Positions 44,368-54,230 of a DNA stretch of 64,000 bases are shown in pieces. The stretch is from Mariniflexile gromovii (GTDB taxonomy: Bacteria > Bacteroidota > Bacteroidia > Flavobacteriales > Flavobacteriaceae), in the NCBI RefSeq assembly GCF_017814435.1, contig NZ_JAGJCB010000011.1:62001-126000 (forward strand), written 5' to 3'. Made by a program: the position numbers and the translations under genes. Below the pieces are notes generated by a model. The model saw only the letters and a list, made by a program, of their open reading frames with translations, made no database searches and had not been told where the DNA came from. Numbering within the stretch: position 1 is the stretch's first letter; every line of letters begins with the position of its first letter.

Positions 44368-45408
44368 TTAACAAAAGAATATATAATCTTGTAAAGGTTG
44401 CATATTTAATGTTTTTAAATAAGCCCTTATTTCTTTTTGGGCTGTTTTATTGGCAACGGTAACAATGCTTTGAGGGTTTTGTATGTTGGAAAGAGCATTA
44501 AAATCCTTCATAGTTTTTCCGTAAATGGCTTTGCCTATTTTTTTTGGGTTATCGCAAATCCACTCGAAAGGAATATCTTTTTCCAATAAAATACTTGCCA
44601 TTAGTTTTCCTTTGGTGCCAGCGCCCCAAATAGTTAAGGTTTTTTCTTTGTTGTAATCAATCTCTAAAAAGTGGAGCAGCTTTAATTCGGTAAAATGGTT
44701 TTGCGCATAATGGATGTGGGTTCTGGAAGTTCGGGTGCTGTAATCGCGCCATTGGTGTAGTACCACATCACAAGGAATACATTTAAAGTTATGTTTGTAA
44801 AAGCGGAAAGTTAAATCGTAATCTTCGGGGTAGCGGTGTGGGTTAAAAGCATCACAAGCTATCAAATCGTTTCTATGCAGCATCCAACAGGGCGATGGTA
44901 TGACGCATTCCTTATAAATTTCAGAATAATTAGTACCTGTTTTTGTTAAGTTGTTTAGCCAAGTTTCATAGCTTTTATAGCCTTCACCAACGCCTGTTTC
45001 ACTAAAATATTCCACCAAACCAACGGCTACATGTTTTTCGCCATGCGTTATTAAGTTATTCAGCAAAATTTCCAGTTTGGTTGGTAGCATGATATCATCG
45101 CTATCCATTCGGGTTATATAGTCGCCTTTACTTTGCTTAAAAGCGCATTGTAACGCATCAATAATACCGCTTCCTGGGTTTTTCAACAACTTAATTCGGG
45201 GCTCTTTTTCCGCGAAAGCGTTAACAATATCAAAACTATTATCGATAGAGCCATCATCAACAATAAGTAATTCCCAATGTGTATAAGTTTGGTTTAAAAT
45301 AGAATTTATACATGCGCTTAAAAAAGGTGCTGTATTTTTAAAAGGTGTTAAAATGCTTATTAACGGTTTTTGCATGCAGCGAATATACATAATTAAGCTT
45401 TTTAACAA
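44368..45408 (-). CDS. Glycosyltransferase family 2
   Basis: This 346-residue protein has a GT-A domain (about 13-235: ISILTPFKNTAPFLSACINSILNQTYTHWELLIVDDGS, with the DxD in RMDSDD) and a C-terminal Rossmann-like segment (LTIWGAGTKGKLMASILLEKDI). The start may be at the Met at residue 7 or 12. It should move a nucleotide-sugar-derived sugar onto a lipid or polysaccharide. The second half is unusual for a GT2 and may bind a nucleotide. Single gene, divergent from the M61 peptidase gene. Confidence 0.88.
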   Translation of the reverse strand: MLKSLIMYIRCMQKPLISILTPFKNTAPFLSACINSILNQTYTHWELLIVDDGSIDNSFDIVNAFAEKEPRIKLLKNPGSGIIDALQCAFKQSKGDYITRMDSDDIMLPTKLEILLNNLITHGEKHVAVGLVEYFSETGVGEGYKSYETWLNNLTKTGTNYSEIYKECVIPSPCWMLHRNDLIACDAFNPHRYPEDYDLTFRFYKHNFKCIPCDVVLHQWRDYSTRTSRTHIHYAQNHFTELKLLHFLEIDYNKEKTLTIWGAGTKGKLMASILLEKDIPFEWICDNPKKIGKAIYGKTMKDFNALSNIQNPQSIVTVANKTAQKEIRAYLKTLNMQPLQDYIFFC

Positions 45409-45479
45409 AACCTTAAGATGTGGATGCGTAACATAATAGTAATTTGGGCGTCAATTACAAAGAACTAAAAAAATCATTA

Positions 45480-47372
45480 ATGAATACTAGAACATTTGCC
45501 GCTTTATTTGCGGGTATCATCTTAGCAAGTTGTAGTGGTACAAAAGCATCGGGTAACGATTTAGCTACAAGTTTACCTATAGAAACTTCCATAAATTTAA
45601 CTAAAGTTGAAAACGATAAAGCGCCAGTTACTATAAATCCGGGGCGTTTTACGGTTGAAACTGTTACCTACCATTTGCCAAAAGTGGTTCAAGGGACGTA
45701 TTCGGTAAGCGACTTTGGGAAGTATATTGACGATTTTAAAGCTTTTGATTACAAAGGAAACCCAATGCCTGTAACCAAAACGGATGTTAATACGTGGGTA
45801 ATTAAAAACGCAAAGCAGTTAGACAAAATAACGTATTGGGTTAATGATACCTTTGATATGGAAGAAGAAGGTGGCATAGGAAAAGAACAACCGTTTTCAC
45901 CATCGGGAACGAATATAGAACCTACCAATTACGTACTTAATTTACATGGTTTTATTGGGTATTTTGATGTGTTGAAGAACAATCAATATAAATTAGATGT
46001 TACTGCACCTGCCGATTTTATTCGTACTTCGGCATTACAAAATACAGGAACTAAAACCAGTGAAGATGGTAACAGCATAACCACAAGCTATTTAGCTACC
46101 AGATATTTTGATATTACCGATAACCCAATGATGTACGGTAATTTAAGTGTTGAAGAGTTTGAAGTTGGGAATATCAAAATCGTATTAAGCGTATATTCAC
46201 CAAACAAAGTACATTCTGCGGCATCCTTAAAGGAAACTGTTTATAAAATGATGCAAGCCCAAAAAACGTTTTTAGGCGATATCAATTCAACGCCACGTTA
46301 CGATATTTATTTGTATTTATCTGAGGAAAAAGAAGAGTCTCCTAAAGGGTATGGTGCTTTGGAACATCATACATCAACAGTGGTTGTTTTACCAGAATCT
46401 ATGGATGAAGAAGCTCTTGCTGAAAGCATGGTAGATGTAGTATCACATGAGTTTTTCCATATTGTAACACCTTTAAGTGTACATTCTGAAGATGTGCATT
46501 ACTTCGATTATAATAACCCTACCTTCTCAAAACATTTATGGATGTATGAGGGTGTAACCGAATATTTTGCAAATCTATTTCAAGTGAATCAAGGCTTGAT
46601 TGACAACAATGAGTTTTACAATAAGATGATGGATAAAATTCAACGTTCAAGAAATTTGAATGACGCTATGAGTTTTACCATTATGAGTGAAAATATTCTA
46701 AAAGAACCATACAAGGACCAATACCTAAATGTGTACCAAAAAGGGGCATTAATTGGTATGTGTATTGATATTTTAATGCGTGAAGAAAGTAACGGACAAA
46801 GAGGTATTTTATCTTTAATGAAAGAACTATCAAACAAATACGGAAAAAACAAGCCGTTTGAAGATGATAAACTTTTTGAAGAAATTTCAAAAATGACCTA
46901 CCCATCGGTACACGACTTTTTAACTACACACGTTGCGGGCGATATTCCTATAAACTACAACGAGTTTTTCGAAAAAGTAGGATTGGAAATTGGCGAAGGC
47001 AAAGTTGAAACCAACTATATTTTAATGAACGGAGCACCCATAGTAAGTGGCGATCCACAATCTGGAGCCATATTTTTTACTGATAAAGTGTTAGAAAATA
47101 GTTTTTGGGCCGATAATGGTGCACAACCAAACGATATTATAAAAACCATAGATGGTACCGACCTTACCATACAAAACGCCAACCAAGTTTTGCAAGGTGT
47201 ATTTATGTGGAAACCAGGTAAAGATGTTGAAGTGAAATTGGTAAGGGATGGTAAAGAGGTGGTTATTAAAACCAAAACAACACCAACGTACACAACAGGT
47301 GAAGGCATTATGGAAAAAGCCGATGCTACCGAAGCTCAAAAAACCTTACGTGATGCTTGGTTAAAAGGCTAA
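45480..47372 (+). CDS. M61 (glycyl aminopeptidase-like) metallopeptidase lipoprotein with PDZ domain
   Basis: The 630-residue protein starts at MNTRTFAALFAG; the frame opens 12 codons earlier but the lipoprotein signal (LASC, Cys18) fits this start. The domain order is an M61 N-terminal beta region, the peptidase (H323-E-F-F-H327 and E357 in WMYEGVTEYF) and a PDZ domain near residues 520-605. M61 peptidases release small N-terminal residues. As a lipoprotein it works in the periplasm or on the outer membrane. Single gene with terminator. Confidence 0.92.
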   Translation: MNTRTFAALFAGIILASCSGTKASGNDLATSLPIETSINLTKVENDKAPVTINPGRFTVETVTYHLPKVVQGTYSVSDFGKYIDDFKAFDYKGNPMPVTKTDVNTWVIKNAKQLDKITYWVNDTFDMEEEGGIGKEQPFSPSGTNIEPTNYVLNLHGFIGYFDVLKNNQYKLDVTAPADFIRTSALQNTGTKTSEDGNSITTSYLATRYFDITDNPMMYGNLSVEEFEVGNIKIVLSVYSPNKVHSAASLKETVYKMMQAQKTFLGDINSTPRYDIYLYLSEEKEESPKGYGALEHHTSTVVVLPESMDEEALAESMVDVVSHEFFHIVTPLSVHSEDVHYFDYNNPTFSKHLWMYEGVTEYFANLFQVNQGLIDNNEFYNKMMDKIQRSRNLNDAMSFTIMSENILKEPYKDQYLNVYQKGALIGMCIDILMREESNGQRGILSLMKELSNKYGKNKPFEDDKLFEEISKMTYPSVHDFLTTHVAGDIPINYNEFFEKVGLEIGEGKVETNYILMNGAPIVSGDPQSGAIFFTDKVLENSFWADNGAQPNDIIKTIDGTDLTIQNANQVLQGVFMWKPGKDVEVKLVRDGKEVVIKTKTTPTYTTGEGIMEKADATEAQKTLRDAWLKG

Positions 47373-47395
47373 TTTATTTAAATTGAAAATATAAC

Positions 47396-47432
47396 AAACC
47401 CTGGAAATTTTAAATTTCCAGGGTTTTTGTTT
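47396..47432 (+). terminator. Terminator of the M61 gene
   Basis: AAACCCTGGAAATTT pairs perfectly with AAATTTCCAGGGTTT (47396-47426), followed by TTGTTTTT. Confidence 0.9.
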
Positions 47433-49223
47433 TTAATATATAGAATCTGTCAACGTTTTCATAAAAGCAATTAAATCTGTAACTTCTTGCTTGCTAAGGT
47501 TTAGTTTATCTTCTGGCAATGTTTGAAGTTCCAAATTAAAACCAAGTCCGTTGCCACCACCTCTGTTATAAAAATCTATTACTTCCTCTAGGGTGTTAAA
47601 TACACCGTTATGCATGTAAGGAGCTGTTTTTTCAATGTTCCTAACAGTGGGTGTTTTAAAAAAGTGTTTTCTTTGTGTAGTTTTAAAAACCATATACCTA
47701 CCCAAATCGTCATTAATTTCAGCATGAATCGTATCATTTGTTTTTGGTACACCTATCAATTCCATTTCCGATTCTTTATAAGCAACAGGAACAGTTCCAT
47801 TAAATAGTGGAGGGAAGTGGCATGTAGCACATTTTCCTTTACCGTTAAAAATGTTATATCCATTAATTTCAGAAGTAGTTAAAGTGTTTTCTAAACCATT
47901 CATATTCTTATCAAATTTAGAATTGAAAGGTGTTAAACTTCTGATGTATGTGGCTATGGCATTTCTAACGTTATCTTGTGTGATGCCTTCATTATATAAT
48001 TTTGAAAAGGCATTTGTATAAGTTTTGTTCGATTTTACGGTAGTTTCAAGATGTTTTAAATCGGTATGAAACTCGTTTGCATTATTTACTACTTCCACAA
48101 TTTGTCCTTCTAAGCTTCCTGCGCGATTGTCATAAAAAAAGCTTTGTTGTAAAGCGGCATACAATAATGTGGGGCTATTACGGGTTACACCGGTGGAAAT
48201 CTTTTTACCATCGGTAAAGTATTTTTCTGCTTGATGGCATGTAGCACAGCTTATGCTGTTGTTTTTTGATAAGGCTTTCTCATAAAACAGCATTTCGCCC
48301 AATTCTACTTTTTCTTGGGATATGGAATCTACTTTTTCATTTGAAAAATAATTCATATTAAATGTTTTGTCTGAAAAAAGAGAAGCCGTTTCGTAATTAA
48401 TGGCTTTTTTAAACGGAAATGTAATTTTCCAATCGGTTACGGTTTGTTTCCAAAGACTTAACGCATTGGTAGTATGTGTTTTTGTAAAATGGTACCTGTT
48501 AAATGATACAAAATCACTTTTTAAATTACTAATAGAAGTATTTAATTCAGTTTTCCATTCGGATAAAAGTGATTCATCAGAAAATTGATTTTTAAATAAT
48601 TCTAAGATAGCGATGAGGCTTTTATATGAGTACTGTGCTTCTTCCAAAGAGTTTTCGGTTGGGGAATCAAAACCAGTAATACCTGTTAAAGAGGTTCTAA
48701 TAATTTGGTCTCTTAGCATCCAGAGTATATGATGGTTTTTTAAAAAATTAAAATTTGTATTGTTCTTTATAAAATTAATTCTGTTTGAAGTTAATTTCGC
48801 ATGTTTAGTTACCGTTTGTATATTAAAATCATCCGAGAAAATATGTTCTTCAAGTACTTGAAATCCGGTTGGATCTAGTATTTTAACATCTGTAAGGTCC
48901 TCTTCTTCAATCTTTAAAATATTAGGTTGATTTAGAAATTTATAATTTTCTGAATCAACAAAGGCTAAAATAGGCTCAATCCATTTGAATTCCTTTCTAG
49001 CTTTAAGATATAAAGATTCAATGTCATTTTTGTTGGATGACATTGCCATACTATCTAACTGCGTTTTAATGGTATTTAGAGAATTCAGATAGTTTTTTTC
49101 TAATATTTGAAACTCGTTTTCAATAGGTTGTGTTTTTTTTGATTCGGAATTACAACCACATACCAGTAATGATAAGAAGAGGCTTATGAAAACATAAGCC
49201 CCTTTTTCTTTAAGATAAATCAT
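47433..49223 (-). CDS. Di-haem cytochrome c peroxidase (MauG/CcpA) with imelysin-like N-domain
   Basis: This 596-residue lipoprotein has a signal peptide with Cys at 22/24 (VCGC), an N-terminal helical region (about 35-260) holding ILDPTGFQVLEEHIF, which resembles imelysin's GFQALE segment, and a C-terminal di-haem peroxidase domain with C326-A-T-C-H330 and C465-A-T-C-H469. It should reduce H2O2 with electrons from a periplasmic donor, or oxidise a protein like MauG. It lies 17 bp after the PhoX-like gene, so the two are likely co-transcribed. Confidence 0.9.
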   Translation of the reverse strand: MIYLKEKGAYVFISLFLSLLVCGCNSESKKTQPIENEFQILEKNYLNSLNTIKTQLDSMAMSSNKNDIESLYLKARKEFKWIEPILAFVDSENYKFLNQPNILKIEEEDLTDVKILDPTGFQVLEEHIFSDDFNIQTVTKHAKLTSNRINFIKNNTNFNFLKNHHILWMLRDQIIRTSLTGITGFDSPTENSLEEAQYSYKSLIAILELFKNQFSDESLLSEWKTELNTSISNLKSDFVSFNRYHFTKTHTTNALSLWKQTVTDWKITFPFKKAINYETASLFSDKTFNMNYFSNEKVDSISQEKVELGEMLFYEKALSKNNSISCATCHQAEKYFTDGKKISTGVTRNSPTLLYAALQQSFFYDNRAGSLEGQIVEVVNNANEFHTDLKHLETTVKSNKTYTNAFSKLYNEGITQDNVRNAIATYIRSLTPFNSKFDKNMNGLENTLTTSEINGYNIFNGKGKCATCHFPPLFNGTVPVAYKESEMELIGVPKTNDTIHAEINDDLGRYMVFKTTQRKHFFKTPTVRNIEKTAPYMHNGVFNTLEEVIDFYNRGGGNGLGFNLELQTLPEDKLNLSKQEVTDLIAFMKTLTDSIY

Positions 49224-49240
49224 AAAAATTGATTGTCTTT

Positions 49241-50710
49241 TTATTTTTCTAAACCTTTAATTACAAAAAGTGTACTACCTTCTTTTGTACTGTTAAGCAC
49301 ATTTGAATTTGCAGTAGGATCCGTAAAAGCAGAACCATCGGCAGGCTGCCAACCATGGTTTTGGGTAATTAATAGGAATGTTTTGTCTTTGTCTAAAGTT
49401 TCAGAAACATCAATCATACCGGTAAGTTCCCAAGAATTTGATGTGGTGCCATACCCTAAAGCAGCAGCATTGTTTTGGTCACATTCCAATACTACTTTTA
49501 AGTTTTTAGATTTGATGTTGTATTGGTATAAATACGCATAATGTGCTTTTTCTGGAGTATCAGGATAGCCATTTGGGTCTTCTTGAATATATACATAGTT
49601 TTCTGTTACCAATACGTTATCTGGACTATGGAATGCCTTTGCTTTACCATCAAGTATATCCCCATCAAGAACACAAGAAATTTTTCCTTTTAACGGATTG
49701 TTCTTATCTAATTTTATTTGGTAAATTCTACCGTAGGTAGTTCCTTTTCCAACAAGTCCAGCTTTTTTTCTACCTGTAACAGCCACATACAACTCTCTGT
49801 TGTTTTCGGCAGAACCTCTTCTCCAATCGATATCTTCAACTCTAGAGAACCCCATAATACCTTTAGCTTCAGATTCTAGTTGTAATTCATCCAATGTTCT
49901 TTCTGAATATTCAACAAATTCAACATTGTATGATTGTCCTTCTTTCATATCCACTTCATAGTTAATACCAGGACTGGTTACTTTTAAACCATAAAGTTTT
50001 CCTCCGTATAAATCGCCTCTGTTACCAACATACATGGCTATTTGACCTTTAGGAGTATTATCGTCACTAGCATCTTCACCTATAATAACTACTGTTTTCC
50101 CTGGGTAGGCATCTTTATTTAAAGGCACCGCATTTTCTGTAGCCCATTGCCCCAAAGCGGTAAGCATCTCAAAACTGCTTGCATCATTAGTGTTTTTGAA
50201 TGGATCTACGGAGTAAACACCTTGTCTAGAGCCACCCCATTCACCAGCTGATAACCATAGTGGACCAAAACCATGCTCTTCAGGTGTAATTAAGGTGCCA
50301 GAACATTGTGCTGTATTTGCAGTTGCAGTGGCATTTAAGATGTATTCACCAGCTACGGGTTTAAAAGTTTTGTCTAAAGTTATTCTGGCAACGGAATAAT
50401 CTGCTTCTATATTATTAATTAAAGTGAAAGTACCATCGTTGTTTTTTAACAAGCCAGCACCATCGGCCATACTTCCATAAATAAAGTTTGGAGAATTTTC
50501 AAGTACATCTTCAGAAGATAGCAACACATTAACCGAAAGATTTTTAAAACCAGGTTTAAGGTCTAAAAAGTTAGGGGTGATGGAATGATCTTTTAATTCA
50601 ACAGAATTACGGCCATTATTATTACCGCGACCCGACGAAAAAAAATCGTTAATTTCACAAGAAGTTAATCCTGCACATGCCAATAGGCTTAATAAAATTG
50701 TTTTTTTCAT
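49241..50710 (-). CDS. PhoX/DUF839-like lipoprotein
   Basis: This 489-residue lipoprotein (Cys18 in GLTSCEIND) has a beta-propeller-like body resembling the PhoX/DUF839 family: SFEMLTALGQWATENAVPL, ENYVYIQEDPNGYP and RGSAENNRELYVAVTGR are compatible with Ca2+/Fe-dependent alkaline phosphatase PhoX. The active-site Cys/Glu set cannot be confirmed by eye. It may be a phosphatase or merely a propeller binding protein. First in a two-gene operon with the di-haem peroxidase. Confidence 0.75.
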   Translation of the reverse strand: MKKTILLSLLACAGLTSCEINDFFSSGRGNNNGRNSVELKDHSITPNFLDLKPGFKNLSVNVLLSSEDVLENSPNFIYGSMADGAGLLKNNDGTFTLINNIEADYSVARITLDKTFKPVAGEYILNATATANTAQCSGTLITPEEHGFGPLWLSAGEWGGSRQGVYSVDPFKNTNDASSFEMLTALGQWATENAVPLNKDAYPGKTVVIIGEDASDDNTPKGQIAMYVGNRGDLYGGKLYGLKVTSPGINYEVDMKEGQSYNVEFVEYSERTLDELQLESEAKGIMGFSRVEDIDWRRGSAENNRELYVAVTGRKKAGLVGKGTTYGRIYQIKLDKNNPLKGKISCVLDGDILDGKAKAFHSPDNVLVTENYVYIQEDPNGYPDTPEKAHYAYLYQYNIKSKNLKVVLECDQNNAAALGYGTTSNSWELTGMIDVSETLDKDKTFLLITQNHGWQPADGSAFTDPTANSNVLNSTKEGSTLFVIKGLEK

Positions 50711-50851
50711 TTTTAATTTTTTGGATTGATTAATTATGAAATAAAATTACCTGTTATTATCCTAGGGCATGTTAATTAAACTTTGGGTTTAAATGAAGGT
50801 TCAGTTAACTAAATGTTAATGAGTTAAACTTAATATTAAGTTGTATAGATA

Positions 50852-51616
50852 CTAAAACCCTTCAAACACACCCAAACCAAACAAGGCAAAATCATATTTT
50901 ACGGGGTCATTGGCATCCAATCTTCTTAAAGCAGTATCCAGTTCCAACAACGCTTTGCCATCATTTTGTTTTCTTTTTAATAGGCCTAATTTGCGCGCCA
51001 CGTTTCCAGAATGTACATCTAAAGGGCAAGACAGTTGAGCAGGAGAAAGGCTGTTCCAAATACCGAAATCTACACCGGTTTTATCGTTTCTAACCATCCA
51101 ACGTAAAAACATGTTTATGCGTTTAGCAGCCGAATTTTTCAATGGGTCGCTAACATGTTTTTGGGTTCTTGTCAAATGTTCTACTTCAAAAAATGTGGTT
51201 TTAAATTTTGAAATGGCGTTTTGAACCGAATGGCTTTCGGCATGTTTTGCAAATACAGCTTCCAGTCCGTTATGGTTTAAGTAGATGTTTTTTAGGCAGC
51301 TTATAAATTGGATGGCATCATCGCCATTAAACGTTCTATGAACAAAAGGTTGTAGTTTTTCCAAATCGCTGTCTTCATGATTCAATATAAAATCATAAGG
51401 CGAACTATCAAGCAGTTCCATCAACCGTTTGGCGTTATTAATAATGCTTTTTCTATTGCCCCAAGCAATGGTAGCGGTTAAAAAACCAGCTATTTCAATA
51501 TCTTCTTTTATCGAGAATTGATGTGGTATTTGTATTGGGTCGCTTTCAATAAATTTCGGGTTGTTGTATTCCAATACTTTGCTATCTAGAAAGTCTTTCA
51601 GTTCGTTTTTGTTCAA
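50852..51616 (-). CDS. TIGR02757/DUF2400 protein
   Basis: This 254-residue helical protein has the features of the TIGR02757 family (FSIKEDIEIAGFLTATIAWGNRKSIINNAKRLMELLD, then RINMFLRWMVRNDKTGVDFGIWNSLSPAQLSCPLDVHSGNVARKLGL). The segment DVHSGNVARKLG is typical of the HhH-like half of that family; its biochemical role is unknown. The gene is divergent from the siderophore receptor. Confidence 0.9.
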   Translation of the reverse strand: MNKNELKDFLDSKVLEYNNPKFIESDPIQIPHQFSIKEDIEIAGFLTATIAWGNRKSIINNAKRLMELLDSSPYDFILNHEDSDLEKLQPFVHRTFNGDDAIQFISCLKNIYLNHNGLEAVFAKHAESHSVQNAISKFKTTFFEVEHLTRTQKHVSDPLKNSAAKRINMFLRWMVRNDKTGVDFGIWNSLSPAQLSCPLDVHSGNVARKLGLLKRKQNDGKALLELDTALRRLDANDPVKYDFALFGLGVFEGF

Positions 51617-51713
51617 TGTATTCCGTATTAAAATTCAAAAATAAGGCAATTTTTTACTTTTTATGCATCAAATTTTCAGTTTAAATTATAGTCAATCAAA
51701 CACTTAAAAATTA

Positions 51714-51736
51714 TTATTTAGATTTATTCTAAATAA
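51714..51736 (+). promoter_or_regulatory. Operator 1 of the siderophore receptor gene
   Basis: The 23-bp near-palindrome TTATTTAGA-N5-TCTAAATAA ends where the -33 box begins. It matches at 10 of 11 symmetric positions and has counterparts at 25631 and 25703. Confidence 0.75.
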
Positions 51737-51768
51737 TTTGCAATATCTAAAAGTTGTATATATTTTTG
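51737..51768 (+). promoter_or_regulatory. Promoter of the siderophore receptor gene
   Basis: -33 TTTG (51737-51740), a 20-bp spacer and -7 TATTTTTG (51761-51768) form a consensus promoter between two operators. Confidence 0.8.
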
Positions 51769-51780
51769 CGTTAAAATTTA

Positions 51781-51803
51781 TTATTTATATTAAGTCTAAA
51801 TAA
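51781..51803 (+). promoter_or_regulatory. Operator 2 of the siderophore receptor gene
   Basis: A second 23-bp near-palindrome (TTATTTATA ... AGTCTAAATAA) ends 6 bp before the ATG. It is identical to the site at 25703-25725 except for one position. Confidence 0.75.
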
Positions 51804-51809
51804 AAACAA

Positions 51810-54179
51810 ATGAAAAAACAACTAACCATCATTCTTTTTTTATCTTTAAATATGTTTGGTTTTTCGCAAAGCGGAACCGTTAAAGGTATCATTAAAGACA
51901 GTAATAACAGCTCATTATTTGGGGTAAACGTAAGTGTTAAAAACACCACGAAAGGCAAGCAAACAAACGAAAATGGTGCTTTTGAAATTTCTAACTTTCA
52001 AAGTGGCCATTATGTTTTGGCTATTTCATACTTAGGGTTTAAATCCAAAGAAATTCCTTTTAAAGTAAACTCAAGCGAAACCATCGATTTAGGAACCATC
52101 ATCCTTTATGAAGGTAACGAGCTTTTAGAAGAAGTCGTTATTGATACCGAACGAAAAAACAAGTTTTCAAGAAAGCAAAGTGCTTATGTTTCTAAAATGC
52201 CTTTAAAGAACATTGAGAATTCGCAAGTTTACAACACCATAACCAACCAATTATTAATTTCCCAATCGGTTAATACCTTTGAAGATGCCTTAAAAAATGC
52301 CGCTGGTATTACTAAATTATGGTCTTCAACAGGTAGAAGTGGCGACGGTGCCGGTTATTATTCCAGTCGTGGTTTTGCTGTACAACCGCAATTGGTAAAT
52401 GGTGTTGCAGGTATTACAAACGGCTTTATAAATCCTTCAAACGTAGAACGTGTAGAAGTTATAAAAGGGCCTTCTGGAACTTTATTCGGTAGTGCCGTAA
52501 CATCTTATGGCGGATTAATTAACATCATTACAAAAAAACCATATAGTGGTACAGGTGGAGAAATTACACTTGCTGGTGGTTCTTACGATTTTTCTAAATT
52601 AAACGCAGATGTTAATGTAAGTGCAAACGATAAATTGTCTTTGCGTTTTAATGCAGGTTTTCAGCAAGAACATAGTTTTCAGGATGCTGGTTTAAAAAAA
52701 TCGGTATTTGTAGCACCTTCAATTTCATATAAAGTGAACAATAACCTAGCGCTAAACTTTTCATATGAAGCTTCAGGAAACGAGCAAACCAACGAAACGT
52801 TTTTGTTTTTAAACCGTTATGATACTTTGGCGTTCAATTCAATTGAAGAGTTGAATTACGATACGAATTTATCGTTCACAAGCAACGATGTAACTATTGA
52901 AAACATTACCCAAAACTACCGAGGTGAAGTTGCTTGGAAACTTTCAGATCAATGGTCGTCTCAAACATTAATTTCAGGTGGTTTAGCAAAATCTCAAGGA
53001 TATTACACCTATTTGTGGAACGGGTCCGATGTATTTTTCAGCTTATACGCCCAAGATACCGATGCCAGAACAAAAACGCTTAATTTACAGCAAAACTTTA
53101 CTGGCGCATTTAAAATTGGCGATTTACAAAACAAATTATTGGTTGGTGTAGACTACTTAAACTATAATATTATTGACAACAGTTCCAATTGGGGGTATTT
53201 GCACACTATAAACCTTGATGGTGATTTGGTTTTAGGAGAACCCGAAATAAATGAAGAAAATTTAAGCAATGCTTTATCGGGGTTAGGGTATGTTGATAGT
53301 GATATCCGTCAAAATATTTTTGGCGCATACATTTCGGATGTGATAAACATTTTACCATCATTATCTGTTATGGGAAGTGTGCGTTATGATAGATTTGACT
53401 ACCAAGGCGATAGGAAAACAAATGCCGATGATGAGACTGAATTTACCGAATCTACATTCTCGCCCAAATTCGGAATTGTATTTCAGCCTATTCTTAATGA
53501 ATTATCGGTTTTTGCAAACTACCAAAACGGATTTTCTTATGTAAACCCGCAATATATCACAGATTTCAATACAGGTGAAATTTCTTTGCAAGCGTTTGAT
53601 GTAGAGCAAGCCAACCAATTTGAAGCCGGTGTAAAAACTAATTTATTCAACAGTAAATTAGAAGCTACTTTAAGCTACTACAACATAAATGTGGATAACA
53701 AATATTATTGGGCTACCAAAACCCAAGATTTGGAAATTAACAGTCAAGGGATAGAGTTGGAGGTAAATGCAAATCCTATTGATGGTTTAAACATTCACTC
53801 AGGATTTAGTTATAACGATTCTGAAATTACAAAATCGCCTTCTGCTACGTTTTTAGAAGGAAATCGTTATGGTGAGTCTGGTCCGGAAATAACCTATAAC
53901 TTTTGGGCAGATTATAAATTCTTTAAAAACTTTGGGATCGGTGCTGGTTTTAACGGGCAAACAGAATACGATACCATGGTGGGCTACAAAGAAGTAACAG
54001 GTAGTTTTTTCATACCAGGTTATACTATTTTTAATGCTTCTGCCTATTATGAAAATGATACATTTAGAATCAGCATTAAAGGAAATAACCTAACAGACGA
54101 AACTTATTTTTCTGGTTGGAGCACGGTAACGCCTCAGCAAAAACGTGTGTTACTAGGTACATTTACATATAAATTTTAG
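51810..54179 (+). CDS. TonB-dependent siderophore receptor
   Basis: This 789-residue outer-membrane receptor has a signal peptide (about 1-19), a carboxypeptidase-regulatory-like domain (about 22-100), a plug (about 125-245, with YYSSRGFAVQPQLVNGVAG and NVERVEVIKGPSGTLFGSAV) and a 22-strand barrel ending TPQQKRVLLGTFTYKF. It resembles FhuA/FpvA-type ferrisiderophore receptors. A FoxB-like PepSY gene follows, fitting uptake and then reductive iron release. Dual operators point to iron control. Confidence 0.95.
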   Translation: MKKQLTIILFLSLNMFGFSQSGTVKGIIKDSNNSSLFGVNVSVKNTTKGKQTNENGAFEISNFQSGHYVLAISYLGFKSKEIPFKVNSSETIDLGTIILYEGNELLEEVVIDTERKNKFSRKQSAYVSKMPLKNIENSQVYNTITNQLLISQSVNTFEDALKNAAGITKLWSSTGRSGDGAGYYSSRGFAVQPQLVNGVAGITNGFINPSNVERVEVIKGPSGTLFGSAVTSYGGLINIITKKPYSGTGGEITLAGGSYDFSKLNADVNVSANDKLSLRFNAGFQQEHSFQDAGLKKSVFVAPSISYKVNNNLALNFSYEASGNEQTNETFLFLNRYDTLAFNSIEELNYDTNLSFTSNDVTIENITQNYRGEVAWKLSDQWSSQTLISGGLAKSQGYYTYLWNGSDVFFSLYAQDTDARTKTLNLQQNFTGAFKIGDLQNKLLVGVDYLNYNIIDNSSNWGYLHTINLDGDLVLGEPEINEENLSNALSGLGYVDSDIRQNIFGAYISDVINILPSLSVMGSVRYDRFDYQGDRKTNADDETEFTESTFSPKFGIVFQPILNELSVFANYQNGFSYVNPQYITDFNTGEISLQAFDVEQANQFEAGVKTNLFNSKLEATLSYYNINVDNKYYWATKTQDLEINSQGIELEVNANPIDGLNIHSGFSYNDSEITKSPSATFLEGNRYGESGPEITYNFWADYKFFKNFGIGAGFNGQTEYDTMVGYKEVTGSFFIPGYTIFNASAYYENDTFRISIKGNNLTDETYFSGWSTVTPQQKRVLLGTFTYKF

Positions 54180-54194
54180 TTTAATTAAATAAAT

Positions 54195-54219
54195 AAAGGC
54201 AACCTTTTGGGTTGCCTTT
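54195..54219 (+). terminator. Weak terminator/attenuator between receptor and PepSY gene
   Basis: AAAGGCAACC (54195-54204) pairs with GGTTGCCTTT (54210-54219), but is followed by ACCCG with no T-tract. It probably lets part of the transcript through. Confidence 0.6.
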
Positions 54220-54230
54220 ACCCGTTTAAC

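Noticed and set aside
54207-54230. Upstream TTG start of the PepSY gene
   Set aside because: It lies in the right arm of the hairpin after the receptor gene; the ATG at 54231 begins the normal membrane helix.
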